Source: Otis tarda (lineage: Eukaryota > Chordata > Aves > Otidiformes > Otididae). Taken from it: DNA of 64,000 bases. Numbering within the stretch: position 1 is the first letter of the stretch; every line of letters begins with the position of its first letter. The stretch spans positions 69,652,052 through 69,716,051 of the forward strand of contig CM048591.1 of NCBI GenBank assembly GCA_026413225.1. The letters are read 5' to 3'. This document shows positions 1-13,944 of this stretch, in pieces. The position numbers were made by a program, and so were the translations under genes. A model generated the notes under the pieces. The model worked only from the letters and a program-made list of their open reading frames with translations, searched no databases and had not been told where the DNA came from.

Positions 1-2679
1 ATTTGTTATAACTGTTCTCGTGAAACTAGGACATGCTAAATTGAGGGCATAATTAACAATTCTTAGTTATCTAGTGGATAAAAATATCATCCTGAGGCCG
101 AAACAGATGCCTTGCTGCCACCTGTAACTATCTAGGAGCTTTAAGAGAAGGTGATCAAGAATCGTGCTTTGGCAGGTTAAGACATTGCTGTCCCAGCAGT
201 CTGCCTTGTTGTTCTGTCACAGATTACTGCACATGTTGCATGGTTAGCAGAAGGAAATTAGCTGCTGTGATACAAATCCCTGCTGTAGCTTTAGTGGCCT
301 TTTATGGGGAATCTGAGCTAAACCACTGACCTGCAGCATAGAGTGGCTGAGGCATTCCGGTCTGTCAACTTAGCCACAGGGCAGAAGGAGAAAACTTGAT
401 CCTGCAGTGATTAAGACAGAAAACCTTACCTACCTAGTGAAAGACTTGAGACTTGAGACACTCAGCCTTTTTGACTTTGAAGTTAATAGTGAGATATAAT
501 TTTCTGTTTGTTTTCCTAAAGATGTGCTTAATGATGTAATCACTGAAATGATTTTGCTTTGTGTCAGTGATATCTTTTAAGCTGGTTTCAACCAAATTGT
601 CACAGGGCTAGAGAAATATTAATTTCTTTAAGGTTTTGTGAAAAATCATCATCTGGCTAGCCAAAAAACCCACCAAGTGTTGCACGCACTACTTGACATC
701 TCACCAAATGGAGAAAGCATAAGAAGGAGTGGTGGTAACGTCTACACTGACTGATGTATATTTCACAGTTTTCTTTTAAATCCGTAAAGCCAGCTTGTGA
801 GTGGCACTGCAGTCCTCCAGCGGTGAGGTGCCTGTGTCTGTAAGCAGGCATGGACAGGAGTTGTGTTTCCCATCTCCAGTGAGGTACTTCGAACTCAGTA
901 CTGAAGTGGATCTTACCAGCTACCTAAACTGAGGTTGTTGAGCACTTTCTGAGCATGCACAAAATCTTCTTATCTCTGAAGTATCTTATCAGACCTGAGA
1001 ATATTTCCAACAAATTAGCACTGAAAGAGCTATTTAGGCTTTTGGTGGTGTTGGCTTTAGTTCTAGAAAGTACTGCACAGAAGCAATGATCTCTTCTGTC
1101 ACTCTTACTTCCTGTTTTCAAAGGATAATTCAACAGCTGGCAGCTGACATCCTCAGATGAAGGCTTCCCCCTCGACCCCTTCCCACCCCCCAAAATGTCA
1201 TGTCAAATTACGTTACTTTCTTATAAAGTTAGCACTCCATGCAAGGGAGAGTGAAGTTAATAATCTGGCCCAGTTTAATAGTCAGTCTCATTCTGCAAGG
1301 ACAGTGCGGCAGAAGCGGTTCTGGCTCCTCATCCCTTTCAGTAGTCATTGATTTCCCGGGATGCTAATAAGCAGTAAAAATTATGAATCTGCAATAAACA
1401 TCTTGTTTTGTTCCACTCTGTTTGGGTGTGTCCTTAGTTTTCCTGAGTGAATTCCAACACTGTTCTGTAAGCGTGTAATTCCCTCTTGTGCTTTCTTCAG
1501 CAAGAAAACCAGTTCCTGCCCTTCCTGGCTTGTGGCGTCTTGTTCCTGTTCCCAGCATCAATTAACTGCTCCATGAGTTTTCTCAGTGCCAATATTTGTG
1601 GCAGCATGCCACAATACAGGTCACTGAAATTACCAGGACTCCTAAACCCAAGTGATTTGCTTTCAGGCACAATTAAAATGTGCAACAGAAGAAAATAAGC
1701 AAGAATAATTAAATAAAACTTTACTAGAGCCAAGAAAGGTTACAGTTTAACATACACACTTTAGTTTCGGATGTGTGTTGCGTAGGATGCCTGCAGATCC
1801 ACCTATTTATTGTTTTCTTCCTTTTCCTATTATAGAATAAGGGACTGCTGTGTACACAATATTTTAGTGATGTTGTAGGAAATCCTAACACAAGCTGATA
1901 AAGAGAGTGTTTCAATGGAGCATTGTGAGTAGAAGCTGAGATAGCTGTAAAAAGTGAGCAGTGAGTCATTAGTGTGATATTGCTCCTGCCCTGTTGTCTT
2001 GAGTGATCTGGAGCACTTTCAATGCCACGCTTTCTGCATGCCCTCACTGAATTCCCTCCAAAGTTCCAGGGTGTGATTTCCTTGGCTTTTGGTCGGCTTT
2101 ATTTCTCTACGATTTTTTCCCTGCAACCCACGAGAGGTCAGTGTAATGTCAAGAATGCCGAGGAATAGGAACAGGACAATAAGGCGAAGTTTCTGCTAGT
2201 TGCTAGGGTCATAGCAATTCCTGGGGTGCAGCAGTGATCAGTCTGGCAGCGTACCTTGTCTTTTGTCAGTACCAGCTGAGGTAGAGGAAGAGTATGAAAC
2301 TGCCAGTAAGTCAATGTGAAGTTGCTTGCAGATGATGAGACTGTTAGAGGCTGACCAAACTCCTGAAGCATGAAGCTTGCTATATCTGTCAGAGGGTGTT
2401 AACATCAATTAGCAGCATTCCAGATATCCTGGAGAGTCAAAGAAATGGCCAAGTCTTGTCTCAGAGGCTCCTTGTGTTAACCCAGGTTACAGTATATCTG
2501 CAGTTTGAATGAGAAAATAGTTTGTCTGATATTCAGTTTCTCACCTGTTATTCAGTTCTATGTTCTTGTATTATGAGGCAGGATGAACAAATTCCCAGGA
2601 TTTGTGCCTTCATTATTTAACATATTATTACCAGTTTTCCGAGTTTTCCATGGAAGAAAGGCACTCCTGTCTTTCAGGC

Positions 2680-2680
<1 letters not shown>
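1..2680. other. Unique AT-rich non-coding stretch
   Basis: No gene, RNA gene or recognisable repeat is seen. Open frames on both strands are short (about 107 codons at most), overlap one another in different frames and resemble no family known to me. This is what AT-rich vertebrate intergenic or intronic DNA gives by chance. Confidence 0.6.

Positions 2681-2767
<87 letters not shown>
2681..2767. repeat. (ATT)29 trinucleotide microsatellite
   Basis: An uninterrupted run of 29 ATT units (87 bp) with sharp edges. Purity at this length indicates a young, actively slipping locus that is probably polymorphic between individuals. Apparent poly-Leu and poly-Tyr open frames across it are artefacts of the repeat and should not be annotated as proteins. 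Confidence 0.98.
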
Positions 2768-4924
2768 TTCCTGAGCTTGTTAGGAAATAATCCCACCTGT
2801 TTTGGGGTAGAATGCCTGGTAATGAGAAACAAAATTCTGTCTGAGTCTGCACTATCAGTTTCTACAGAAGCACTGTATTATTTTTGTTATTGTCCCATCT
2901 CCTGTTCATTAACGGACTTCAATGTTTCCCTTCCTTTTCCTAACAGCACCTTTTCATTGAATAAAGATCTTTACTTGGCTACAGTGACATGTCATTTCCT
3001 CCAGAACTGACAATATTAATTTGAAATATTTTAGGACTCCTACCCCTGAAGTTTTTTCTCCAATGTACTTTACTTTTTATTTGTTGTTACTGATTTTTTT
3101 TTTGCCATTGTATCTGCCTATTCAGCTGACTTGTGCAGCCTCTTCTGAAGTTTCTCTCAGCCTCCATTGGTAGCCTGAATAACTAACTATGTTTAATTAT
3201 AAAACTCAGTAAAATACTGGCACTTTCTGTTAAATATGTGATACTTATTTCTTTCAGAAATTTCAGTAGCCACTCTGTATCACAAGTCTTCATCTGGTGG
3301 ATTGCATTTGCAGCTTGTTTCCTCAGAGTGAAAGGTTTTTCCTTCTGGTTCTATTATTTCTTTTGCTATGACCAAGGTAGTAGACTAGGAGGAAAAAAAA
3401 GATTTTGAGCAAGTGTCTTTTCCCCACTGGGATGTGAATCCACTAGTTTACTCTTTCTTTTGTGGTACTTCTAGGACTGAAAGTTTGGTAGAAATAAGTG
3501 CAAAAAGTACCTAATCAAGATTCAGGCAAATCAGTCAGTAAACCATATTTCCAGATACTCTGAGCATCCCCAAATGAGGACCCATTTACTAATATGTGAA
3601 TCTGGGTGCCAGTGCCAAGTCACAGACTGCTTCCTCAAATATACTCTTAGGCTAAAATGTTTCTGCAGGTAGATATAAATAATTCTTACGCTTATTGAAA
3701 AAGCCACAGAAAGTCACCATGAAAATTGTTTGGTGCAGAGAGCTCCACAGCAGCATGTATCTATTTACTCTTGAGTTAAGAAAAAAACTTGAAACTGGTG
3801 CAGGAAAATGACACATTAGTCTCTGGCATGGAGTGTCCGCAATTCTGCTTGGTAGCCTGGTTAACTGCTCAGCTGCTCTGTGGAGCTGGTAGATGAACCT
3901 GGCCCAGGTTCTATTTGTGAGAATATGGCCTGTGTGAAGCAAAGGATTGTTCATTTTTGGGTAGGAGGACAGATTCATTCCAGACCAAGACTTTTTTTGT
4001 GTGTATATTGACACTCTCTTGCTCTGTATATGGTATATACACTACACTTCTTTTGGAAAAGTTAACTCTAATTCCTGATACATTCACACATTCTAGAAAT
4101 AGAATTTATTTTCAAAACGTTAGTTAACATAAGGATACACCCAGTCATCCTTGCCAGCATTGTTATGGCTTTGAACTGTTTATTTGTTGTTGAGAAGCTC
4201 AGTCAAGGTGGGCACTGAGTAAATATAGTAACTATTTGTTTCCCTAAATTACCACTGTGTAGTAGTGGTATTACTGGTAGCTTTTCAGGGTGGTTTGTGA
4301 AAGCAGTTTTCTTCTTCCCTCAGAAGTTCAGTCTTATTATGGCACTTTGCATGCTAGCCAGGAGTAGGGTGTTCAGTTCATTTGGCACTGGGCACATTTG
4401 AATTATGGCTTCTAGATTTTGCTTGACTCCTTTCTTCTTTTTTTTTCTTGGCATCAGGTTTTTCTTCTTGCCCTGTGGAAATGGGCAGGACAACAGTGAG
4501 TAAGATTACAATACCTTTACTTTTCTTCAGGGTGTGTTCTGTTTGCAGGGTGCCTTGAACAGGTCCAAGGCTACCTACTTGTTTCTTCCCTGTTCTTCAC
4601 TTTCTAGTGAAAAGGGGTGGAAGAGATCCCAAGTTTGTTCTACAGAAAAGAACCCGCTTATTCTTGTCCAGGAGAGGGCATCTGGGTACTCAAACTGCCA
4701 GTAGGTTTTCTTGGTAAATATGTGCGGCTCCTCTGACTTGTCAGAATGGAGCCCGTAGTTGTCTTGCAGAGCAATGCCTGAGTGTTCTGCCTTTTGGTTC
4801 TGTAGAGGTTTAAGAGGTTGCCACGATTCCCTCTGCAATCACTGTGCTGCCAGCATTTCCCACCCTGAAAAGGGTGCTGGCATATATTACTGTAAGAGCT
4901 GCTGTCTATATACAAATAACTTAC
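2768..4924. other. Unique non-coding stretch
   Basis: No supported gene or repeat. A minus-strand open frame at 3652-4014 (about 120 codons) has no recognisable domain and is within chance expectation. A T-rich run near 4436-4447 precedes an AG and could serve as a polypyrimidine tract, but no convincing exon follows. Confidence 0.5.
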
Positions 4925-5129
4925 CTTGTAAGTCATGGTGTCTCTGGGTCACTGGGAGGCAGGGGAAATGGACACATAAGGACGTACGGAACAGACACAA
5001 AAAGCTTCTGGTGAGAGGAGCATTTAAAAATGGCCACCTCAAAAAAGTTAACAAATGACACTTTAAGTCTTGCCTCTTACCTTCCTGCAGTGTTCTGACA
5101 TTTCCATTTCTGGTCTTCACGTGTCCCTC
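4925..5129 (-). other. Candidate minus-strand exon-intron-exon structure
   Basis: Read on the minus strand, a possible exon ends at 5081 with a strong donor (AAG|GTAAGAG). The next 129 bp look like a short intron that finishes in a pyrimidine tract and CCCAG. A 27-bp segment (4951 to 4925) follows, ending at another strong donor (ACAAG|GTAAGTT). One frame stays open across the join. The putative intron is a multiple of three and also open, so the frame does not discriminate spliced from unspliced. The 5' edge near 5129 has a weak acceptor. The product is unknown, and it could be a non-coding transcript or a chance match. Confidence 0.15.
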
Positions 5130-8100
5130 CTAGTCCTGATGGGCTTCAGAATTGCCTAATTTGGACAAATACAGAAAGAGGCAATGCCCTTTTAAATCCA
5201 GAAAATTTTGATACATACCAATGTTGGTCTGATTGCCAGTTTTTTTAGTCAGTGAGCAGTGTTTTTTTTTTTCCCTAATGGTAGCAGTAAGCCGTACTTC
5301 TCAGCTCCTGACCAGGAAAAGCAGTTATGCATATAGTGTAGTTCTTTTCTGCTTATATGGTAGATCTGATGCTTCTCAGAAATCTGGAATAAATCAGTGA
5401 CAGTTCTTGAGGGATCCTTCAAAAGGAGGAACCTAGGTGCAGGCTGCAGCTGCCATAACAATTCGTGCATCTTGTGACCTACTTCCACTGAGCCCTCAGA
5501 AAAGAGGGCAGCTGGAAGGAACTACAGGCCAGAGAAATTATGTTGGCTTGCTGCAGATAGCCCACAGGACTGGAAATCCATTTAATCCATGCGTTTTTCT
5601 TCCTTCTTTCCCCCTCCCCTTCTTCTGCCATGCACCTCTATAATATTCTTTGATTAATATTGATCTTTTTGCATGTTTCAGTCTATTTTAATGTATTATT
5701 TCTGAGTAGGATGTAAAATCCCAGGAGATCTTTATTGTTAAAAGGCAGCACTGCATGATTCAGGGAATGAAATATTCAGTTGTGAGACCACACAATTGTT
5801 GAGAAATAATGCTATCTGCTGGTGGTGAAATGCAGTATCAACATTATTTCACACTAATGGTGCTCATTAACCCTCACCAGTGTAGTTTCACTGGAAAAAA
5901 TGTGTTGGCCTGACATAGGCTAAGATAATCAGAGCTTTTCTTTCATTCTGTGATTGCACATCCTGCTTAATTAGGAAATTGCAGACTAGAAGATTCTTTC
6001 AGGCCGCAATAAGAAAAATGTCGGTATTAATCTACAATATTTGTCCCATTCACTAAGAGCAATTATGAGCTATTAATTATAAATTATACACTGTGGTATT
6101 CATCGGTACTGCAACACAAATAGGTTTTCAATTCTTCTCCCGTGTATATAAAAAACTTCATAGCTTTATTCACCAGGAAAACGGGATAGAAGTTTTCACT
6201 TGTCCTCAAGAACTATTGGCTTTAAGTTAGACTAGAACAGTCGCTGGTCACAGGTGTCCATTCTATGGAAGATATTTGTGTTCAGGGACCGTTGAGGACA
6301 TACCCATCTGCAGTGCAGGCATGCACATTGCTTGCATACCAGGCTGTGCCCACTGAGGGGCTAGATCCTTTGAATAACCACGCCTCCTTGCAGATAAGCC
6401 TTCTCTCTGGGGTAAATATAATGCCAAAACTCTGGAAGGGGAGGTATAAGACTTTTGTCATAGCCATTCTGTTGACCATTGTAGGTAGTACTTGCTCAAA
6501 ATACTGTTGTTTGGTTTTTTTTTCTGGTGCTCATTCTGAAATATTTAACTCTTCCTTTGCAGGGTAGAGAGAAATAGGCTTCAAAGCTAAGGGCTACATG
6601 GTATCACTGTAGCACACTGAGCATTGTGGAGCCTATATTCCCCTGTGGATCTGACTCCTGGTCAGCCAAGTCCTGATTCTGCGCTGGGATGCGCTAAAAC
6701 CTGTGCATATGACTCGATATGGGCATAAAGTTGGAAGTCTTTCAGAGCACCCTGATATCCATATGAAAACAATTTTCAAACATAGATGTCACTATTTCAC
6801 TGTGTTCATTGGCCTCTTTATCACTGTTTAGTGCTGGCTTTGCTTACAAATGTGTACTTGCTGTGTCACTCAGAATTCTCAATGGAGGGCTGTGCTGTTA
6901 TCTGGTCAGGTTCAAATTTGTCATTTAAATGTTTGTAACAAATGCAGATTTCCCAACTTGACTCGTTATTTCCCTAGTGTTGTTGTATTAACCATGTCAA
7001 CTGTTAAAATCTAGAATATAAGCAGCTAATCTGGAAGTTTGCCTCTAAACTGGCAACAAGATATGGCATTTTGAGATAGTATTTTGCCCAAAATTACAAT
7101 TACTTCAGACTTTAAATCTCTGCTCTGTCCCAGGAAGTGACTACAGAAAGGCTTTTGTTTCTCAGCAGATCTGCGCACTGGATTCAGGAAGGATAGATTA
7201 AACAGGCATTAACCAACTATTCCTCCTGTTAACCTTAGAGTCAGCTCATCTAAAAGGAATACACAGAATCCTCTTTTTGTACATTTTTCATGGAGTTGCT
7301 TACAGAATACCAACTTGTGTAAGTCCATTGAAAACAATGGGTTTCCCTGTTCCTACACAAAGGCAAAATCTCTTTTGCTCAGTGTTTGTTATCGTGATCA
7401 TAGGCAACAGGAATTAACTCAGCTTGCCTTTCAAATCCCATGCTAAATTTGGGCTTGTCAGAAATTACTTCATTTTAATGTGGACATCCTGATATGAAGG
7501 TTCCAGGAGAACAGTATGTACAGAATACCCGAAACACTTGCCTAAGAGACACAAGTTAAAGACATTATATTATTTACATTATTGTTCTAATATGGAGATA
7601 GAGGAGACGAACTGGAATATCTCGGTTAGAGTTGATACACTTCGGAGATGACTGCTTTTACCAGCCACAGATACTGGTTGTGCTTCTTTGTGACATGCTT
7701 GGCCACCACATGTTGCCTTAGTGTACTTCTCAGGTTTCCACTGCTATATACAGTCTGTCATTCTGGCAGTTGTGAACTCATGATCTTAATTTCTCCTACC
7801 ACTGAAGTTTGGCACAAGTGTCACTAGGTGATGTGTGAAAGGAGCATATGGTATTGCTGTGACTGAGGAGGGATTCCTTGTGGAAGTATGAGTGCTGGAA
7901 GCATTACGTCAGCTGGAAGATCTTTTTTTTATTTTTTTTTTTAATTGTTATTTTTGCTTTCTTGAAACTGACACGTCAGTCTGCAAGCAGGCACCTTGCC
8001 ACTCCAGCAGATGGGCAGGAACATAAGTAGCCAAGAGAATAGGTCTGTATATGTCTCAAATGTGTGGTGGTCTCATTTTTGGAAAGAGCTGTCACTGTAG

Positions 8101-11100
8101 TTCTTCATAGGGAACTTCCTTGGCATATGGCTATAAGGGAGGTAGTATATTATCACTCAATTACTTCCAAAAAAACAAGCTATCAAAAGTAGTGTGCAGT
8201 AAAGTTTTTGGGTTTTTCACTCTAATGAATAGGAGGCAGAATGTCTGGAGTTAACAAAAAAATCTTTGGTTTTTTTGTGTTTATGTGAAGGAAAGACTGC
8301 CATGAAAAGCTAAAGGCGGGTAGTGTGCTATGCCTGAATTGCAGCTGAGTAGCTTAAAAAAATGGTAGATTTACTTCATCAGCACTGCTTTTTAATTTTC
8401 ATTTCATATTAAAGCTAGTAATACTTCTAAGGACCAAAAAGGCTTGAAAGCACTATGCTGTGTGCTAATATGTGGTAAATTATAGTTGATAGTCCTGTAT
8501 CCCTTGGAGTGTTTACAAACCAGAAGCAGACAATAGGTAACTGGTGCTGCAGCAATTAAGCAGCTGGAACACAGGCATCGGTTGACACGGAGACTGGCTG
8601 CCACAAATGCATATGATAATATGTTTTCTTTAAACATGGTAAGTACTAGAGATTTTGCATGTCAAATATTTTTTTTAGAACTTTTCCCTTGCCAGGGAAC
8701 AGCTGTTCCACTCAATGGAAATAGAGTGTAAAAAAGTCTACAGTTTATACCTTTGCTTAAGTGAAAGATCTAATCACTTCTCCAGTTTTTGTCCAGAAGG
8801 GTTTTTCAGAAGGAAGAACATGTTATAACTTCCTTTTTTATTATTATTACAGTTGGGTTTTTGTTAGCCTATTTCACTAAGGAAGCTAAACCTTTGTGAT
8901 CAGACTTTCTGTCTGCCAGACCTTCCCATAGTTATTAAACCCTTTTGAACATTTTCAACTGATTTCAAAGGGGAGAAAAAAATATCTTAGAGTGAAGTAT
9001 ACTCCTACAGATAGAATGAAAACTGATGGCTTTGTAGAAGCAGAAGCCCTCACTCAGGAAAAAAAGACAGACAGCTCGGCTGCTAGATGTTCTGTTGGGC
9101 TGCCAGCAGTCACACAGATGGTTCCATATTAGAAACTGCAGGTTCTGTTTCTTGCCTTGTGAGGGCGTTGTCTGAGGGTGCATAGAACAAAGGACACAAC
9201 CCAATGGGAAGCTTTTGCGTTAGTTCCACTACGCACAGAACACCCTGTAATACTTACACTTTTAGATGATCAATATTTTCAAACCAGAAATTGATCCAAT
9301 CTTTCTTCAGAACTGCTGATGTATCGAGCTGGCCAGATCTACATGGGGAAAGTTAGAGAATATTAGAATGATTAATGATATTCAGTCAGACCAAGTAAGA
9401 ATATCCTTTAGTGTGGTAAGGGGATAGGAGGTTGTGTCTAAGTCTTGGCTTTCTTCTTTCCTGTACATGTAAAGGAATGTATGACCTTCAATTATGCCGA
9501 CACCTGCAAAGTAGTGTTAAATTGGGCCTTTCGGGCATTAAGAATGACGTAGCCTTAGCAAGGTGCAGCACTGGAGAAGCTAGCTGCTCAAGTGTTTATT
9601 TGTGGGATAGATTGTACTGAACCCCACACTGCTGCAGTTGTAGTTGCCTGTATAAAGCCTGCTTGGATCACCTCCAGGAAAGCCTCTGACTGCAGAGTAG
9701 ACATGTCCTTCCCCACTGCACACAGCCTGGAAGATGAGTATCGGATAATTCATATGCCCTTGAAACGGGGGAATCGGAGAGTGTGCAGGAGCTTGAGTAA
9801 TTGAAAAGCATTGATACTGAAGCCTAGCGAGATGTATATTCTAGCACAGGCTAATGCTCATTCTGGATACTTCTCCAAATCCAAAGCTGCTTGTGGATGC
9901 ACTTTTTTCTATTTTTGGAGCTAATCTCCTTTTTTTTTTTTCTTCATTCTTTACAGACTAGGCAAGAAACATGCGGGGTCCAACTTAAAATCACTTGTTA
10001 AATCTAGGTTGGTTTTTCATATATTACCTCTCATTACCTCTCTGTTTCCTTTCCATTACCTCTCCATTTTCAGTACTGCTCGAATGACTCAGATAAGAAT
10101 GGAGCACTGCTTAGATGTGAATAAAATCCTTTAAAATGCCATTTCCAGCCTCAAGAACTTGTTGTGTGAAGGCCTGATCTGTAGTGAAGGGCTAGTGAAA
10201 ACAGTGTCATTAGATTACCTGCATCCCTGCAGGATAACAGTGTTGTTAGTTGTATGCATAAGGTTAAATGCACATAAATACAAGATCTGGGCCTAAGTGA
10301 CTTGAAAATAAAGAGAAGAGGGATACAACTAAATCTGAATGTTAAAGGTAATCTGAAAACATGTCCACATACTTTTACATTCTTTACATTGCTATTACAT
10401 AGTTGTTTAAAAATCGAAAGTAAAGCAGATACCAGTTAGCTTAGCTGTGAAAAGCATTTAGATAAAAGACAGGTTTGTTACTGAAGGAAGAATAAAATAC
10501 TCATATGTGGATTTTTTTTTCATTTTAAGTAAAAAGTACAGTAGCTTCTAAAGAAGCAATATAATGCACTTGACTGCTAGAGTGATTGCATACTGCACCA
10601 CATAACCAAGCTGTTTTCTGACCATGTCTAGAAAAATGCACTTGAAAGCAGCTTGGACCAGGACATCATTTTATTAGTTCTTGGGCATCTTTCCTCCCTT
10701 TTTTGGTAGAGTGCTATACATGCCATGTATCTGAGCTAGCACGGAAACCATAACTTACAGGATTTTAGAGGGATAGCTGTATATTTAGTCTAGGTTTAAA
10801 AACTGTCAGAGAAAAAACTCTTTCTAGTCAAGGGATACTCACAAACTTATGTCACTTTGCCCCTGGTATAACTCACTGAACTCAGATGCAAAGCTGCAGA
10901 TTTACACAAATGAGAGCTCAGAAACTAGGTATTTGTCTATTATCATTATTTGATCTCAGAAAGATAAACATTTATGTTAAAAAGAGGCCACAGCAGGTCA
11001 AGATTGCAGAAGTCTTGATTTATTCAACTCAAAAAGCAAAGACTAGCCACTTAAAAAGCCATGTGATTAAGATGACTCACTCTTGGCAGCAACATACTAC

Positions 11101-13854
11101 ACTAGAAAGGAAAATCATCTTGATTCCGGTGCTGTAATACTCAACAGAAGCTCATATGCACCATCAAGAAGATGAGGAGGACTTAGGTGTAGAGGTCCAA
11201 GTGAATTGAAAATTTGTTTGCTTTGAAATGATCTGAGAGAAGTTCAGAAAAGTTTGCTATGTTGCATCATAAACCAAACTCTATTTTTGCATGACAAAAT
11301 CATGTCCCTGCATATGCTTTTTTTTTTAATGCAAAGTAGTTCCATCATAGTGTGTTGTGATTTAAGTGAAGCATTACACAACTTTACAAATGGACCCTAT
11401 TCTAAGAAGAAAAGACACAACTCCATAAACTTCATTTTACAGGACAAGTACCTTCTTGGTCACATATGATGACAGATGACGGAGATGGGGTGTGATGGAA
11501 TTTCTTCCATAAATGGTGGAATCCTTAGTAATTATGATTCTACTCATTTTTTTTGTTTGTTTTTTGTTTTTATCTCAATACAAATACCAACAGCTTTGAA
11601 TGTATTTTTAAAATAGCTTCTGAAGTGCTTAGTTTAGTTTTGGTTTGGTTTTTAATATAAGACTTATTGTATTTAGAGTGGAAGAAAATAAAATTAAAGA
11701 TGTGCAGAGCCAGGCCTTGTCACTGTCATGCTGAAGATAGCCTCTATTTAGGCAAAATTTCCAAGCAGTCAGGATGCCAAGGTTTGTTGACTATAATTTG
11801 CAGCCATATTAAGTAAGTCAGCTGTTTCTGAACAGTTTAAATGCTGTATCTTCTTTTGAGGGTATGAGAAAGCTCTCATTGGTTCCATCAAGAACCCATC
11901 TTTATTTTTCTAAATTTGGGCTTGATGCTGGGAGTTGCTGAAAACCTTCAGAGTTACAACCCTCTGAGTCTGAGAGAAGAGCAGTACCTCAACTTGAGAG
12001 AACATGCTTTGCACAAAGACTGAGCCCTTCTCATCCCTAGATAGCTAGCATAATTGCCTTCCAGAGACCAGTACCTGTGGCTCATGCAGCTTGCACTGTG
12101 TACGCAGCTCAGCACATAACCCCGCAGGAGTGCGTAGCACAAAGCTCTGTGTCAGCTGTGATGTGCCTGGAGTGGTGTGCAGTGTGAACAGGGGCTGTGG
12201 AGGCTGCCTGTGCGTCCTCGCTGTGGCCCTGTGAGACTGGAAGAAGATGAAGAGGAGAGTGAGCAGATTTTTCCTCCTGGCAGAAGTAAGACTTCCTAGT
12301 ATGTGTGGTCTTGTAGAGAATGACAGTTCAACAAGGTTGTGTAAGGCCCTCGATCTGTTCAGCAGTCAGAATTGTACTTGGCTGCCATGAAAACATAAAC
12401 TCTTGGTTTCTGCAGAGCTTTGCTAACCCCCTTTTGCAGACATGTACACACACAAAATCATCGTGAAGTGAGTACAGGCAATACTATTTGATGTATTCTT
12501 TGAATTAACTTCCAAATCAAGGCACTCTTTATGCATTGTGCTGAAAATATTTGCTGCTTTAATGCTTCAGTTCAGTATGTTTTCAACAAACTGCTTGCAC
12601 AAAATGGAGCTAGAGGAGCCCTTACGACTTTTCACTGAAGTTTGGTTGGTTGTGTGCTCTGGTGTAGAGATAGCCTAATGCACCAATATCAAGCCTTTGT
12701 TTAAAGAAAGTCACCATGTGTTTATCTCATTATGGTCTTGATAGAAAAGGTCACTGGTAGGAAGTAAGTTTATCTCTGAAAGATGGCACATACAGGTTAT
12801 GAATATTAGGAATATTATCTGAATTTTTAATATTTGTAAGCACTTTTTAAAAAAATAAAGTTACGTAATGTTGTAAAATATAAAATGGCCATTACACTGT
12901 GCAAAAGAGAACATAATTCTTTACCTTGGATCTGTCATGTTTTGTATGGTGCTGCAATACTGAGATATTTTCCAGGTAAAACCTCAAAAGAGAGACTTAC
13001 CTATGCTGCATTCCATTGAGCCTACCTATAAGTTTCTATGAATGCAGGAGTATTCATCTGATAAATAGACCAGCCCCCTACAATTTCTCTGGTGACTTCA
13101 ATCACAGTAATGCACAGTTCCTGTTAATTTATCACCTATGAGATTTACTGCAACTTTTGAAATCTCTGAACACAACAAATGATGAGGTAAAAAAAGAGTA
13201 TGACAAAAAAATGTTTCCTTCTCCTTCTCAAAATATATTGTTATGTAGGGTTTTTCTCCAAAATAACCTCTGTTCATGAGCCATTATTAATGTAATTTAA
13301 TCCAGTATTTGTTCTAGCTTGGGAATTCTAAGAGAAAATGTGCTTTAAAACTGCAATGTTTAGTGTATTTGAAACCGGCAGTGTTTTAAAAGACTTGAGG
13401 TTTTACCTCAAATACGTATATTTTTTTTTAGAAAAGCTACCTTACATAATTTATTGATGGCTTTATGATTCTTCTATAGTACAGTAATTTGGATACATGA
13501 TACATAAGAAAAAAGTGCTGTAAGTAGAGAAAAAAAATGCAGATCCTATACAGCGTTGTCATATTTTAGTGTTAATGAATTCTGGTTTTATACATATGGT
13601 ATGCGTAGTGTATAGAAGTGAGATCACATGGTGTAGACAATATGCTTCACGTTTTCTTCATATTGTTTTCCTGAGCTGAGATGAATAAACACAGTTCTGA
13701 ATTAGGATATTATCTACTTCTTACTTGTGACTTTGACTCATATTAGTAAATCAGCCATTTTAAATACCCCTTGAGAAAGCCTCTGTATAGACTACTGGGG
13801 AGAGAGTTTATGTGGAACAAATGTGGTGTGGTAAACCTACCTTTTTATTTACAG
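5130..13854. other. Long unique AT-rich stretch
   Basis: About 8.7 kb without a recognisable gene or repeat. It contains short T-rich runs (for example 7921-7945 and 11547-11570) and scattered open frames below about 100 codons with no domain. A perfect-looking donor (ATG|GTAAGTAC) sits at 8639, but the nearest upstream acceptor is weak. Confidence 0.5.
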
Positions 13855-13944
13855 AATTTGATTCCAGTGTCTTAACATCTCCAGGAGGAAGGAGAACAAA
13901 AGATAACAGAAGCTGTTTAAGAGTGCCTAAAAGTGTATTCTTTC
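13855..13944 (+). other. Candidate internal exon (90 bp), unidentified
   Basis: The segment is preceded by a good acceptor (pyrimidine-rich CTTTTTATTTACAG) and followed by a consensus donor GTAAGT at 13945. Only the third frame is open. It encodes 29 residues that are rich in Arg, Lys and Ser and begin FDSSVLTSPGG, a composition unlike the surrounding frames. The last exon base is C rather than the favoured G, which weakens the donor. I do not recognise the peptide, and no neighbouring exon could be joined to it with confidence. It could be a cassette exon of a gene whose introns fill this region, an exon of a long non-coding RNA, or chance. Confidence 0.22.

Noticed and set aside
2583-2790. 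Poly-Leu and poly-Tyr open frames
   Set aside because: They are the ATT microsatellite read in two frames.
3652-4014. 120-codon minus-strand frame
   Set aside because: No recognisable domain or flanking splice signals; length is within chance for this much sequence.
8639-8646. Strong donor GTAAGTAC
   Set aside because: The nearest upstream acceptor (GGTGCTGCAG) has a poor pyrimidine tract. By eye the number of GTAAGT words in the window is close to random expectation.
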